A stretch of DNA of 64,000 nucleotides. Origin: Mytilus californianus. Taxonomy: Eukaryota; Mollusca; Bivalvia; Mytilida; Mytilidae. Location of the stretch: contig NW_026262735.1 of the NCBI RefSeq assembly GCF_021869535.1, forward strand, positions 496,001-560,000. The letters run 5' to 3'. The notes below the pieces were generated by a model that ran no database searches, was not told where the DNA came from, and saw nothing but the letters and a program-made list of their open reading frames with translations. Below are positions 11,672 through 24,233 of this stretch, piece by piece; positions within the stretch are counted from its first letter, which is position 1; every line of letters starts with the position of its first letter. The position numbers and the translations under genes were made by a program.

Positions 11672-12035
11672 TTCACTGTGTATCATCGCCACCGGAAATT
11701 GGGTACTAACGAAGCGGAGAGAAATGGAAAAAAAAGTAAACAAGGTAAGAATTCATTCAATTTAAAGCATTTCTACTGATTTGACGAGGGTACCGCTTAA
11801 GAAATGATTTTCTGATATATAATTCTTTAAATTATTAGGCCGATAAGTACAAAATAAAGACAAGATTTTGTGTTATACTCAAGAACTTGCCACTTAGTAC
11901 CTGAAAATTTCGAGGTCGATCGTCCTCTGTCGCCCCATTGGCAAGATATTCAACTGTTTTTCATTATTTTTCCAGACACGTTTTTAGATTATGATAGTGT
12001 GACATCATATTTACTGAAATTTGTTGTCAAAATGG
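11672..12035 (+). repeat. Left arm of a ~360 bp inverted repeat
   Basis: It is the reverse complement of 15233-15592 with scattered differences; landmarks are CACTGTGTATCATC, CGGAAATTGGGTACTAACGA, GAGGTCGATCGTCCTCTGTC and GATAGTGTGACATCATAT. The arms face each other across about 3.2 kb. They could be long terminal inverted repeats of a foldback-type or other DNA transposon, or two independent insertions in opposite orientation. Confidence 0.85.
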
Positions 12036-15000
12036 ACGTTTTTAAAGAATATAGACCATAAAAAATAAAGTCTAGGGTACGGCAACTTGCTCATGTTGAC
12101 AAATTTACTGTATGGCAACTTGTTTTCAACTGCATGGCAACTTGCTAATTTCAAAATATTTCTTTGCCGTCTTTTTAAAGAAAATAAAGTATTAGGTTCA
12201 AATATCTAATTATGCATTTGATAAAAATACAATTCGCTTGACACCATTTAAGATGTATACACAATGTAAGGCTTGAACACAGTCCTATTACATCTTTTAC
12301 ATACCTGATGTTTACAATATGAATACGGCATATACAAAAGCTGGCAAATGTTGTAACTTTCGGAAAGGCATGTCACTGTTTTACTGACCTGTTGTTCTGC
12401 CCTGACGTAGCGTTAAATGTTACCCTTGTCCGTCCGACCCGTCTCTCCCGTCCGTCCAGAAAGTCCCAATAATTGGTTTCCGTTCTCTAACTTTAGTATG
12501 CCGTAACCAAACGTTTTGAAACTTACACGAAATGCTTATCAGCACAAAACACAGATCAAGATACAAGTTGGGTAGCGTCACTGTTACCGTTCTTTAGTTA
12601 TGCCCTTTTATAAATGAAAAAAAGCTAAAGCTTTCGTTTCTGTTTTCAAATTTTAGATTGCCTCAACCAAATGTTTAAACCATACAACATTAGTCAGCAT
12701 TTTGCATATAAGTTATGAACATTTCGGGGATGGGTTGTGGGTGGAGGGAAGGAAGGAGGTAATGGCAGGAGAATTTTTCTGCATTGAATATTTAGAACCA
12801 TTAAGTGAATGAATTCTCTTTCAACTTTCAGATAAAATGAAATATAAATGAATTATCATTCTCTGCAAAAAAATATGTTGTATTGCTACACCACAGCACC
12901 ATGTTAAGGGAGGTTTGAGTGCTCACAAACATGTTTTAGCCCGCCTCAATATATATGTGTCTGTCCCTGGTCAGGAATATGAAATATAGCGGCTGTCGTA
13001 AGTTGCTGCCTGGCATATTTGTTTATGATTTTGTCATAAATCAGGCAATTATGATACGGTAGGGGTTTTGTTCATTGTGAAGTGTAAAGTAACCAATAGT
13101 TGGTCAAATCTATGTCATTTGGACTTTGTTTGAAAGTCCTCTCAGTGAAAACCATTACACGTCTCCTTTTTCAATTACTGTTATTGTCTTATTTGTAAAA
13201 GGCAGATACAGCCAATATATAAGAATAAAGAACATTAATTTTCTAAAAAAAAACTTCATCTCTATATAGTAAGAAATGAACAAGCTCGGTGGCTAACACT
13301 GTTTAAATTTAAAAAAAAATATTAACCTTAGATTAATCATTTTTGGAAAGAATGAAAGAAGAATCCGATACAAGGGATACAAATCCGGCTGTGGCTACGG
13401 CATAAACTATTTATATAAACTTTCTACTTGAGAATACAGATGACCTTGTATACAGTTTTTTTTTTGGTTGTTATCTTATATTATATACTTATTAATACAA
13501 TTCACAAAAGCTAGCATCTTCGACTTGTAAGTTTAAGGAATTATAATGAAATAACATCTAATAAGGACAGGTTGAAACATTTTTGAATCCTGATGGTGCA
13601 AACTCATAAATTCTTTTGGAAAAATCCACGTAAATTTAAATGTTGATTTAATAGCGTTCATTTATTTATTTGCCCTCGTAAACAGTTTTGTTAAAATACC
13701 GAAATCGGTAAATTCTTATCGTGAACGAATAAGTCGGGTACACCTTTTTACATTCAGGCGTGCTTAAGTTGCACTTTTTTCTTCTTATTAAGAAAAATGA
13801 TTTCAATTTTAGCATCTATCTTAAGATTAGATTATTTACACACACACACACACACAAATAGGGCTTACTGTTGATTTTGAAACTCTATGAATTCACATTT
13901 AAATTCAACCAAACAGATAGGCCGAGATCCATACCTTTGTCGTACTGACTTTTCTGCTGTGTCTGATGACTTTTAATGCAAGTCTTACTTATAATTTTAA
14001 TTGGCACAATATCACATTAAAATTTACTGAGAAATATTATACATAGTAATTATGAAAATGTACTACTGTAACAATGAAAATTCGGACGAATACACTCCTT
14101 TTCACTTCCCCTCCATCTACTCATTTAAGTTTAGGCCAAACAGCCTTAGCAACAGTATTTTTATTATTTTTTCCCTGTGAATAAAAAGATTGATTGAATT
14201 TACTTAAACTAAAAAAAAAAATACAATCTTATTTTCAATAAGAAACAAGAAAATTAATTCGAACCACAATTCATGATTTATTTCTCCTAATTTTCAATGA
14301 AAACAAAGTATTTTCTTCACTTTTTTTTAACAAATTGTTCATTTCAGAAATTTAAAAAATAAACAATAAACAATGTTGAAGACCGTACCTTGACCGTTAA
14401 TGGTTTACTTTTATAAAGTGTGACTTGGATGGAGAGTTGTCTCATTGGCACTCATACCACATCTTCCTATACCTATTTAACCCAGCACATTCTTTATGTG
14501 TCTGTCCGAAGCCACGAGCCTGTAGTTTGGTGGTTGTCGTTGGTTCATCATCTATCATATTTGTTATTTTTCGTTAATTGTTTTGTTATGAGTTAGGCCG
14601 GTAGTTTCCTTGTTAAATCCTTCCACAATTTTCATGTCGGGGCTTTTTATAGCCGACGATTTTTCGTTGTTGAAGGCCAACCGATAGCATATAATTGCTT
14701 ACATACACTTTATTTGACCCTGGTGGATAGTTATCTTATTTACAATCACACATCATCTCCACTGTTTATATTTAAAAAAAAACAGCGCCAACAAAAGATG
14801 AATGGTCGGGTTTTTTTTTATTGAACTTATAAAATTTCACCCTGACAACAAATAAGACAACAGTCGTTAGTATTATAACGATATATGAATGTATTTAGGA
14901 TAATATGGTTGAAAAAAACCTTTTTGTTTTTAAAAACACAAAGTCAAATAGAGGTACGCAACGACGACTTCTGAACGAAATTAACGGCATATATTTTATA

Positions 15001-15232
15001 ATATTTGATAAGTAGTTTATTTTGTATATTTGTAAGCCGGTAAAGCTTTGATACAGCCAAAATTTCGTCACTTGATATTATATAAACAGTGATTAATTTC
15101 ATCTTTAAATTACAATATACTGCAAGACGCCGTACAGACAAAAGTTGCTATTTTGCAATTCGCCGTACAACGTCCTGCAATTCGCCGTACAATAAACAAA
15201 CAATGTTTTGGTCCATATTCTTTAAAAACATC
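12036..15232. other. Spacer between the inverted arms, no gene seen
   Basis: AT-rich sequence without an ORF of coding character. It includes three GGCAACTTG repeats near 12078-12145, a short (AC)n near 13839-13856, a mussel-type interspersed repeat at about 14400-14760, and AATTCGCCGTACAA repeated near 15160-15190. If the arms are transposon ends, the element is non-autonomous. Confidence 0.5.
14400..14760 (+). repeat. Interspersed repeat with GTCTCATTGGCA motif
   Basis: It carries GGAGAGTTGTCTCATTGGCA with CATACCACATCTTC, then a GGCTTTTTATAGCC block and GGTGGATAGTTATCTTATT. Related sequence lies near 17860-18040, 18280-18460 and 18770-18810. The family looks like a common bivalve interspersed repeat; its class is unknown to me. 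Confidence 0.6.
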
Positions 15233-15592
15233 TTTATGACAACAGATTTCAGTCAATATGATGTCACACTATCATAATCTAAAAACGTGTCTGGAAAAAT
15301 AATGAAAAACAGTTGAATATCTTGCCAATGGGGCGACAGAGGACGATCGACCTCGAAATTTTCAGGTACTAAGTGGCAAGCTTTGGAGTATAACACAAAA
15401 TATTGTCTTAATTTTGTACTTATCGGCCTTATAATTTAAAGAATTATATATCAGAAAATAATTTTTTAAGCGGTACTCTCGTCAAATCAGTAGAAATGCT
15501 TTAAATAGAATGAATTCTTACCTTGTTTACTTTTTTTTTCATTTCTCTCCGCTTCGTTAGTACCCAATTTCCGGTGGGGATGATACACAGTG
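15233..15592 (-). repeat. Right arm of the ~360 bp inverted repeat
   Basis: Reverse complement of 11672-12035, as described there. It ends near CCGGTGGGGATGATACACAG. Confidence 0.85.
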
Positions 15593-15719
15593 TACTTGTG
15601 CCTTTGATGTTAATATTAGATGGTTCATCTTCAGGCAACATTTATTTCGGCTTAAAATGATAAATGTTAGATTATTTGTGGGTCTTATGTATGTCACACT
15701 TATTAATGATTGTAAAAGA

Positions 15720-16147
15720 TTGATTGATTGATTGTTGGTTGCTTAACGTCCAGTGGCAAATATTTCATGCATATTCAGGACGAGAACAAATTAACAATAA
15801 ATACAATAGGTAGGTTCTGTAATAGGGGCGTCCGGGATTAAGGTCGGAGAAATTTAGACTGCCACGGGAAATGAGGGTATATTGGATAGGGACAGAAATT
15901 TAGCCTGGCAACAGGTCACCTACGGACCCCTCATAGAGTTGTTGCAAGGGTTCTTAACGTGCAAAGAGCGAGGCACTCTCTTTACACGAGGCATCGGATT
16001 TAACGTCCCCATTCTGACCGGACGTGGCTGCAAATTTGTACATCCCGCACAGCCAAAACGGACGCCCCACTTTAGCAAGGGTTTTACTGCCGGTCGGAGG
16101 AAGACCAATGGTGACCATACTTCTATTCCCCAGTCACCCTTGGGGTA
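15720..16147 (-). mobile_element. SINE-like retroposon, full copy
   Basis: Same family and orientation as the copy at 1158. It is flanked by a perfect 12 bp target-site duplication GATTGTAAAAGA at 15708-15719 and 16148-16159. The (TTGA)n tail is on the left. ORFs on both strands across it (15882-16148, 15920-16201) are readings of the repeat. Confidence 0.85.
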
Positions 16148-16159
16148 GATTGTAAAAGA

Positions 16160-16452
16160 CAGTTTAAATCCAAACGTTAATAATTTGCACATCTTTATCA
16201 AAAAGTAAGTTTAGGTTTATTATTACCTCATTGTAATATGCATCAGAAGAATGACTTTTTTTTTGAATTCATTATAGTGATTAAAATTGTAAAATGTGAA
16301 AATGCATTCTGAGCAATGAAACATTGACATTAACTTTATTATATCAAAAATGTTAAAAAATGTGTGCTAGGATAAACGCATTTGATAGATTTTGAATTTG
16401 TTATCTATTTGGAACCTAGTTACATAGGTAAATTTTTCATTAAGTAAAAAAA
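16160..16452. other. Short unassigned AT-rich stretch
   Basis: Nothing recognised between the SINE and the transposase pseudogene. Confidence 0.4.
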
Positions 16453-17725
16453 TTAACTTATTATATTTAATTTGTGCAGACTTGCCTTAAATTGTGGAAA
16501 ACTTTCAAATGCTTTTGAAAAATCTTGAAGATGATCAATCTCTTTTGGCAAAAGTTCTGAATCATTTTCTATTTCATAAAGTGATTTTACCATAACGGGT
16601 ACGTCCATTCTCTTCCAATAATATGTTCTAGCTGAATTTGTTTTTAAAAAAAAGCAAAAAAAAACTTGCCATTGGATCCTGAACTTCTGGTCAGTCATTT
16701 CTTGAATTTCAGCAGGCTGATTTACTTGATGGTTGCTCCCTTTAAATGGAGGAATGTTCAACGTTACACCTTCTGGCATAATATCCTCTATTTCAAACCC
16801 TCGGTCTGCCATTATAGTTTCAGGTTTATCCAGCAATCCTAACAAACCACTGCTTTTTGTAATTTCCTTATCCAACACACGTCCACCCCATAATTCCGAG
16901 ACAAATGTCACACTTCCAGTTGAAATTACGCCATTCGAGACCTTTAAGGTATTATGATGCTTGTAGTTCGACCAAGTTCGAGATTGTGCGAAAAAAAAGT
17001 AAAATCACAAAAATACTGAACTCCGAGGAAAATCAAATTGGAAAGTCTGTAATCACATGGCAAAATCAAATGACAAAACACATCAAAAACGAATGGACAA
17101 CAACTATCATATTCCTGACTTGGTACAGGCATTTTCAAATGTAAAAATTGGTGGATTAAACCTGGTTTTATAGCGTTAAACCTCTCACTTTGTACGACAG
17201 TCTCATCAAATTCCGTTATATTTACAATGATGCAAGCATAGAGGACGGAATTTCAACAAACACCTCTGTACAGTCAATTATAATTCTGGTAGTCGGATAC
17301 TACTTGAAGGACACTGGCATATTTGCGAAAATTTTATCTTGTGAAGGGAAAGGGAAAAGCACTTAAAAAAATATCCATGTTTTTAATATTTTAGAAAATT
17401 GCCCAACTGAAATATCAAACCTCTCAGAAAGGTCTCGAACAAAAAATACAACTTTCAGCCTCATGAGTACTATAAAAAAAAACTCGTCTACTAAAGTTAG
17501 CTTCCGTTTTGGTCCTGGTCTTTTCCCAGGAGTCTGGTATTGTTTGAAAGCACTATTTGTGTCGCTTTGACCACGCCAATATTGCAACATAGAAGCTTTA
17601 ACATGTAAGTAATTAAATACGGAATTGAACACTCCATAATTTTGGAATCCTGTATAAAATGAAATGGCATCATTATCATCTTTTATTTTGTCCAAAGGTA
17701 AATCGCTTGCCTTCATGATATTCAA
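16453..17725 (-). pseudogene. DDE transposase pseudogene (HTH_Tnp_4 + DDE_Tnp_4 type)
   Basis: Reading leftwards, 17725-17363 encodes an N-terminal part with GKRPGPKRKLTLVDEFFF and LSERFDISVGQFSKI, typical of the helix-turn-helix in these transposases. Next, near 17315-17250, comes YPTTRIIIDCTEVFVEIPSS, holding the first catalytic Asp (IDCTE). After an inserted repeat, about 16990-16453 gives NYKHHNTLK, VTFVSELWGGR, DKEITK and MADRGFEIED with the second Asp, then LNIPPFKG. The expected glutamate region (VERAI-like) is not present, and the frame is broken between the parts. The enzyme would cut and paste its DNA element in the nucleus. The family is used by PIF/Harbinger-related (ISL2EU-type) elements; the exact family is inferred. 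Confidence 0.8.
16985..17235 (+). repeat. Interspersed repeat inserted in the transposase
   Basis: AGTAAAATCACAAAAATACTGAA... to ...CCGTTATATTTACAATGAT matches 60855-61085 closely, including GGCAAAATCAAATGACAAAA and AACCTGGTTTTATAGCG. It sits between the two catalytic Asp regions of the transposase and so postdates it. Class not identified. Confidence 0.8.
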
Positions 17726-19761
17726 TTTGCTCCTGTGGATTAGCAGTATTTTGTGATGCTATCTGCACTGTACAGTACTACATACACATGTACCTACATG
17801 ATCATTTTAGTATGTACATGTGCATTTATTAAATTTATTTTATTTCACAATGGTCATTTTGGGCTCTTTACAAAATGTATATCCTACATTGTGGTACGGT
17901 GTAAGCCTAGACTCCATGAAGAAGGACGTACGTTGACTCATTATTGTTCGTACTTTGACTTATTATTGTTAACAGTAACATCATTTGGTCTTGAATGGAG
18001 AGTTGTCTCATATGCAATCATAACGCATCTCCTTATTTTATACTACATGTATATTATTATTTATGAATTTCGAACAGCGGTATACTACTGTTGCCTTTAT
18101 TATACATTGTTTATCAAATAACTTACATTAGTATCATAGGTTTCATCAGGAAGGTCCAATGGAACACATGTAAACATGTAACCGGAGTCACTTAAATCTT
18201 CTCCTTTAAATGGCGATGCAAAAAGCAACCTTTTCTTTGTCTATTCTTCTTTTTATATATTAGTTGTTTAATTTACTCAAGTCTAATTTGTTCATGCTGG
18301 GCTCTTTATAGAAAACTATGGTGTGGGTTTTTTCTCATTGTTAAAGGTTGTGTATCCTAATATTACCAACGGTGTATTATAGTGACAATCCCCTTCATTT
18401 GAACTTTGGTGGATAGCTGTCTAATTGTCTCATTGGCAATCATACCACATCTTATTTCTGTATATATATATATAAGAATCGTTCTGATGGTAACATTTTT
18501 TTTATCTGTAGTATTTTATAAATACTTACCATCTGAGTTCAGATCATGGTTTGTACTACTGTCTACATATACTGAGTATTTAATATAATCAACAGTGCAA
18601 TACACTAATTTATTCCTGTAAAGAAATGACAACAAAGGTCAAATATATAGTTATATTTTTATATACCATGTACTTATACATCAAGTAACAATGTAACTTT
18701 TCAGTCTAGGCTCCAAGTTGAAGGTTAACAGCCTATACTGTGACCTATGATAGCATGTTTTTTATACTTTGGTTTTGGTTGGAGAGTTATCTCATTGGCA
18801 AACCATTGCCAAATCTTACAATGTTTAGGTAATTAAACTAAAGATAGCTTCAATTTTATTTTGTGTACATGTACAAAACCTATTCCTACTCATGTGTATG
18901 ATGTTGGAACAAGAAATCTAATCTAGTGTTTATTACACATACAGTTGGCGTGCGTACATTTATTGATTTTCTGCCCTCAACGGCTCAAAGTTGGCGTGAA
19001 TCCGTGATTGTTAGGGGGAACCCAAATCGTCCAGGTAGTGTAGACTAAACGCGACTTTATTGCACAAAATTAATCCCTTCCTTTTAAAAGCCACACAACA
19101 TTTCTCTAATCTGCACACAAAAAAGGCATTCACACCTTGCTTTTGCGATTAATGTTCTCCAGTACAAAATCACGACCTTCTCCTTTAGAATCAGGGTCAC
19201 TCGCACTGCAAGATTTAGGACACATTTTCTTGTTTAAGATTTTTCAGTGATTACAAGTACGCAACCAAAAAATACCTGTCGGAATTGGATAAGAAAGTCA
19301 GCAGAAGGATTAAGGAGCTTGAAAATAGGAGTTGATAATACAAAGAATAAGTAATATTGAGCAGTTGTTGCAACTCTAGTTTAACCGCCTACAACAATGA
19401 ACACTAATGTTTTCACATGAATTGTTTAACGGACACCCTAAAGAAAAATCACACAATGTGAATGACTCGTATTCTTGTCTGCATGTTATATTTCTCAAAC
19501 TGTTTGATGTGATTACATCATAAACCCACAGCATAAGTGGACAACCTTCTAACTCAAAATGTGTTGCAAAGCCAACATTTAAATGTCTGAAATACTTACT
19601 TGCTTTGCTCTACCTTCCCCAGACAAGACATTGTGACCAAGATATCCGACAGTAATTTTGGTTTTTTTTTTTGGTTTGTACTTATCCAATTGTTTCTATG
19701 TAATTGTCTAATCATTGCAGAAAAAGTTTCCAGGTCCTTCGTAGCACATTTGGCTCCAGTC
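17726..19761. other. Interspersed-repeat-rich stretch without a gene
   Basis: Copies of the GTCTCATTGGCAATCATACC-type repeat occur near 17860-18040, 18280-18460 and 18770-18810. The ORFs at 17753-18121 and 18406-18588 overlap these and look non-coding. I see nothing assignable from 18810 to 19761. Confidence 0.5.
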
Positions 19762-20105
19762 TTCTGGATTGATTGATTTGTGTTGGTTGCTTAACGTCCA
19801 GTTTCAAATATGTCATGCATGTTTCACGACGAGAACAGGTTAACAATAAATACAATAGGTAGGTCTTGCTAAAATAGAGGCCATCCGGGATGATGGTCCG
19901 GAAAATTTGGACTGCCACTGTGAAATGAGGGTATATTGGATAGGGACAGAGGCACGAGGCATCGGATTTAACGTCCCCATTCTGACCGGACGTGACTGCG
20001 AACTTGATACATCCCGCACAGCCAAACGGACGCCCCACTTCGGCAAGCGTTTTAGTGCCGGTCGGGAGGAGACCAAGTAAACATATTTCGTTCCCCACCA
20101 TTCCC
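19762..20105 (-). mobile_element. SINE-like retroposon with an internal deletion
   Basis: The tail (ATTGATTGATT) is at the left and the 5' part at the right, as in the copy at 15720. Sequence corresponding to about 80 bp is missing where GGGACAGA joins GGCACGAGGCATCGG. No target duplication found. It directly abuts the presumed 5' region of the LINE. Confidence 0.75.
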
Positions 20106-20767
20106 TGTTAGGGTTACCCATGCTGGACAGGTCGAAGGGTAGAGACCAGACTAAAGTGATCCGAACATCGTACGAGTTACCCGATGTTTTGAATAAAATA
20201 GGCTCTCCAACCCGTTGGCCGTGGGTTTGCTACCCGTGTCGTTGGTTGACGAGATCCTTGCGGATGAGGGCTGTAGTCAGATTCCTTACGGTCAGAAAAT
20301 ACCCGGACGGACGAGACTATAGCTCAATAAGCTGCTTTGGCTCTGATATCATCTAAACGGGAGGTCGGATGGACCCGGTCCGATCAATCGGCTGGTCATG
20401 TCGAGCCCTTCAGTTAATCCTCAACAATAAGCTTTCTTGTAACAATTTTCATTATATACACATGTATTAAAATTAAGCTATTTATATTTCGGATAACTGA
20501 AGAAGGCGATGGCTCATGGGTCAATCAAGTGGTACGCTTTCTATTTCGCTTGATGGATACGCTCTTCTTGAGTATACTATTCTTGGAACATCTGGTGCTT
20601 TCCGCAGTGGATCTTGGGTGCTAATTTTGGGGACAGGCTGCATTATACTTGCAGCTTGCTTTCAGCATTAGCGCTTGACCCCGGCTCGCCACGGAAACAC
20701 AGCATCGCCCTTGTAGGCACCCCGAGGTGGGTGGATGACAAGGATAGTGAATCTTTCTCCTTTCATA

Positions 20768-22294
20768 TGGCAAACAAAAACCAAACTTCTCAATTAGCTT
20801 CAACAAAAAAAAGAAAATGTGATGACTCTGCGCCCTGTCAGGAAGATGTTAGTTGGCCCCGATTTATTGTAATTAAAGGAACAGATAAAAAACCAGTTTC
20901 AAAAATATCTCCTTTTGTTATTCATAAACAAATTCAAAGCATTGCTGGTACAGTTAAAAAAAGTTTCAAAAATGAGATCAGGGAATTTGTTGGTTGAATG
21001 TTCCAACAAAAGTCAATCAACAAATTTGCTGACTATGACAAAAATTACAGACTTTTCTGTTTCTGTCTCTCCTCACAATAGTTTGAACAGTTGCAAAGGA
21101 ATCATTCGAGACAGAAGTCAATATCTGGGTGATCTTACCGTGGAAGAAATTAGTGATGAATTAACAAACCAAGGTGTATCTGATGTTGTTAGATTTCAAA
21201 TAAAAAAGACTGGAAATATAACCAAATTAAATACATATCTTTTGACCTTTAAAACTCCAACTCCTCCCTCATCTATTACTTTAGGTTGCTTCGGAATCAG
21301 AGTTGACAGATTCATCCCTAACCCAATTCGATGCGTCACCTGTCAAAAGTTTGGTCATGGAACCAAACAATGTCGTGGTACCCAGAGATGTTTCAAGTGT
21401 TCTGGCGAAGGACACGAGGGAACAACCTGTAGCTCTGAATCTTCAAAATGCGTAAACTGTGGTGAATCTCATTTTTCATCATCTAGGGACTGCCCTGTTT
21501 ACCTGAAAGAAAAATATATTATTAAAATAAAAACAGAAAGAAACATCAGTTACCCAGAAGCTAAACAGATAGCTTCTGTTTCGAGTGATCCTCTAGTTTC
21601 GAACAAACCATCGTACGCCAGCAAAGTTGGCCGCTCATTCAGTCATGAGAATACACAAACTCGCATGACGTGGCCAATTGATGCTGAAACTTTTACAATG
21701 TTGCCTGTTCAATTAGAAACTTCCGATAAATTAATTATTCCAAGAAAATCAAAGCCTTCTAAAACCAGTACTTAGTCAACTCAATCTTCCTTACAGAGCT
21801 CAATGTCATCATCTAAAAAAAATGTAAAAAAGAAATCAGATAAAAAAGATGCAGTTAAATCAGACAGTTGGGGCAGTGAATCTGTCTGGGATCTTCCCAG
21901 TGACATAGATGATTCTTCCATCTCCAATAGTCTTCCTTCATCTGCATCTAAAAAGTTATCTTCTACATCCAGTACAAAGTCTAATAGAGCCCCGTCTCCT
22001 CTTCGTTCTCTAGAAAAGAAGGATGTCCAAAAGAAGCCAGTAAATACTAGTACATCCTCTCAGAAGTCTTCTGATTCGAGGTCGCGGGGTAGGGGTCGAG
22101 GCGGAGTAAAAGCAGCCGCGTGTGGTCCTGGAGATCGACGACTCTCCTCACACAACAGATTTTCAACACTTATCGACGAAACTGAAATGGAAATCGAAAG
22201 TGTTCCGCCACCCGAAAGATCACAATCTCAGGGTGAGCGAAATAAGAATGCTGGCAAACTCGACAGCATTCGCCTTTCTATTATCAAATCATGA
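20768..22294 (+). pseudogene. LINE ORF1, CCHC zinc-knuckle (gag-like) protein, two lesions
   Basis: The start MANKNQTSQLASTKKRK at 20768 runs to 20997. The main frame then continues one phase away (ORF 20915-21775), so there is a frameshift between about 20955 and 20995, near an A7 run. Three knuckles follow: CVTCQKFGHGTKQC, CFKCSGEGHEGTTC and CVNCGESHFSSSRDC. A TAG at 21773-21775 interrupts the frame where the copy at 7830 has CAG. The same frame goes on (21803-22294) as a serine/lysine-rich region and an RGRGRGG stretch. Its role would be binding the element RNA and chaperoning nucleic acid. The stop overlaps the ORF2 start as ATGA. Confidence 0.85.
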
Positions 22295-23226
22295 CTAATA
22301 TCATCCAATGGAATTGCCGAGGTTTTAAAATAAATCTTCTCGAGTTAACGCTTCTAGTTCAGTCGTTTTTACCTACAGCATTTTGTCTTCAAGAAACTCA
22401 TTTAAAAGAAAGTGACAATGTATCTTTAAAAGGATACAACATGTATAGCACATTTTCTAAGGTAGATGAACGTGCTGCAGGCGGATCATCCATTTTTGTG
22501 AAGGACAACGTCTTTCATAGCACAGTCCAACTCACCACGGATCTGCAGGCAGTTGCAATTCGTTTATCATTAGATAAAACAATTACATTATGTTCTATTT
22601 ATATTCCACCCAATTCAATTATAGATAAAGCTAAACTCAAAAACCTCACTGATCAATTACCCTCACCATTTATACTTATGGGCGACTTCAATGCCCACAA
22701 CCCTTTGTGGGGAAGCAAGTCTCATAATATCAAAGGTAAGATCATTGAGGACTTTGTCTCTCAAGAAGGATTATGCATTTTTAATGATGGATCTAATACT
22801 TATCTTCATCCTGGAAACGGGTCTTATTCTGCTATTGATATCACTATTTGCGATCCCTCTCTTCTTCTGGATTATTCATGGCGTGTTCATGATGATCTAT
22901 GTGGAAGTGATCACTTTCCAATAGTACTTGAACATCTTTTTACTTCTGCCCAACAGAGAGTACCACGTTGGAAACTTGACAAGGCGGACTGGTCCTTGTT
23001 TGAGAATCGCTGTCAAGCGGAACTTCAGTCAAAGATGTTTGAGACTGTACAAGATCCAATTTTAACTTTTAATACAGTTTTAACGTCAATTGCTGACAGA
23101 ACTATTCCTAAGACCTCGGCAAATCCGAAACATCCCAGCAAACCATGGTTTGATGATGCGTATGATCAATCAATAGGTGACCGTAAAAAATCTGAAAGAC
23201 GGTTCAATCAACAACCAACGACGGAA
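22291..23226 (+). pseudogene. LINE ORF2, endonuclease domain
   Basis: ORF2 starts at 22291, four bases overlapping ORF1 (ATGA). It encodes an exonuclease-endonuclease-phosphatase fold with QWNCRG (Asn), CLQETHL (catalytic Glu), GDFNAHNPLWG (Asp/Asn), AIDITICD and GSDHFPIV (Asp-His). All hallmark residues are present, so the nicking domain looks intact. Sequence of the finger-region linker (KPWFDDAYD, KKSERRFNQQ) follows, then the frame ends at 23241 just after the deletion junction near 23220-23235. The enzyme would nick target DNA to prime reverse transcription, but the RT domain that should follow is absent. Confidence 0.9.
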
Positions 23227-24233
23227 AACTTCCCCCGTTAGGTATACGTTTAAAACCACATTTAGCTTCTTTTGATTTAAAATCTGTTGCTCAAGTTGAA
23301 ACTTGCAAATGTCCTCCATGGGAACTTCCCAAACCAAAAATGATATTTGATCTCCGTGAACACAATAAAAATAAAACAAATCCTCTTTTAATTCAGCAAC
23401 ACTATGCTGAAATCAAAGCCAATTATTCAGATTTTTCAACTGTCTATACTGATGGATCAAAAGATGGTGACAGAGTTGCATCTGCTGCTGTCTTCAGGGA
23501 CAGAGCTGCAACTCTCCGTTTGCCATCTGATGCATCGATCTTTACTGCTGAAGCAGAAGCAATAATTTTGGCTTTGAAATTTATTGCTTCTTCAGATAAA
23601 TCCAAATTTATTATATGTTCTGATTCACTTTCATGCTTACAAGCTATACAAAATACTAAAATTAAAAACCCAACAATTCTCAAAATTTTATATGTAATGA
23701 GGAATTTAAAAATTCTTCTTAAAGAAATATTATTTCTATGGGTGCCGAGTCATGTTGGAATCCTTGGAAACACAGCTGTAGACCTTGAGGCAAAGAATGC
23801 CCTGGGTGACCCTTTATCTAACTGTGATATACCATATACCGATTTTAAATCTAATATTAGAGAATATGTTTTTAATATATTGAAAAATGAATGGAGTAAA
23901 AAAGATGGTAATAAATTACATGAAATTAAACCTAATTTATGTAAACCTTTCAATAATTTTATGTGCAGAAAAGATCAGTGTGTTATTTCTAGATGTCGTA
24001 TTGGTCATACTAGAATAACACACGAATATCTTTTAAAAAATGAAGTAGAACCACAATGTATACCTTGCAACTGCAAGTATACTATTAAACATGTTTTAAT
24101 CAATTGTATTGACTTTGCTGATATTCGTAAGAAGCATTTCAATGTCAATAATATGTATGATTTATTTAATAATGTTTCATTTACAAATATTGTTTCATTT
24201 TTAAAAGAAGTTGGAATATATTCTAAAATATAA
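23227..24233 (+). pseudogene. LINE ORF2, RNase H domain and C-terminal knuckle
   Basis: The frame opens near 23227 with PLGIRLKPHL, a segment that normally lies after the reverse transcriptase, and runs to a TAA at 24231-24233. RNase H landmarks: YTDGSKDG (Asp), TAEAEAI (Glu), CSDSLS (Asp), and WVPSHVGILGNTAVDLEA (His and Asp); the catalytic set is complete. The C-terminal CRIGHTRITHEYLL and CIPCNCKYTIKHVLINC form the usual end of such ORF2 proteins. It is out of frame with the endonuclease part, so the internal deletion (probably some 2 kb, judged by usual ORF2 length) was not frame-preserving. Confidence 0.85.

Noticed and set aside
11513-11743. Minus-strand ORF with a proline run
   Set aside because: Translation of the poly-G tract; the right-copy version even runs through the Ns.
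17753-18588. Hydrophobic ORFs resembling membrane proteins
   Set aside because: They overlap copies of an interspersed repeat and are T-rich, which gives false hydrophobic segments.
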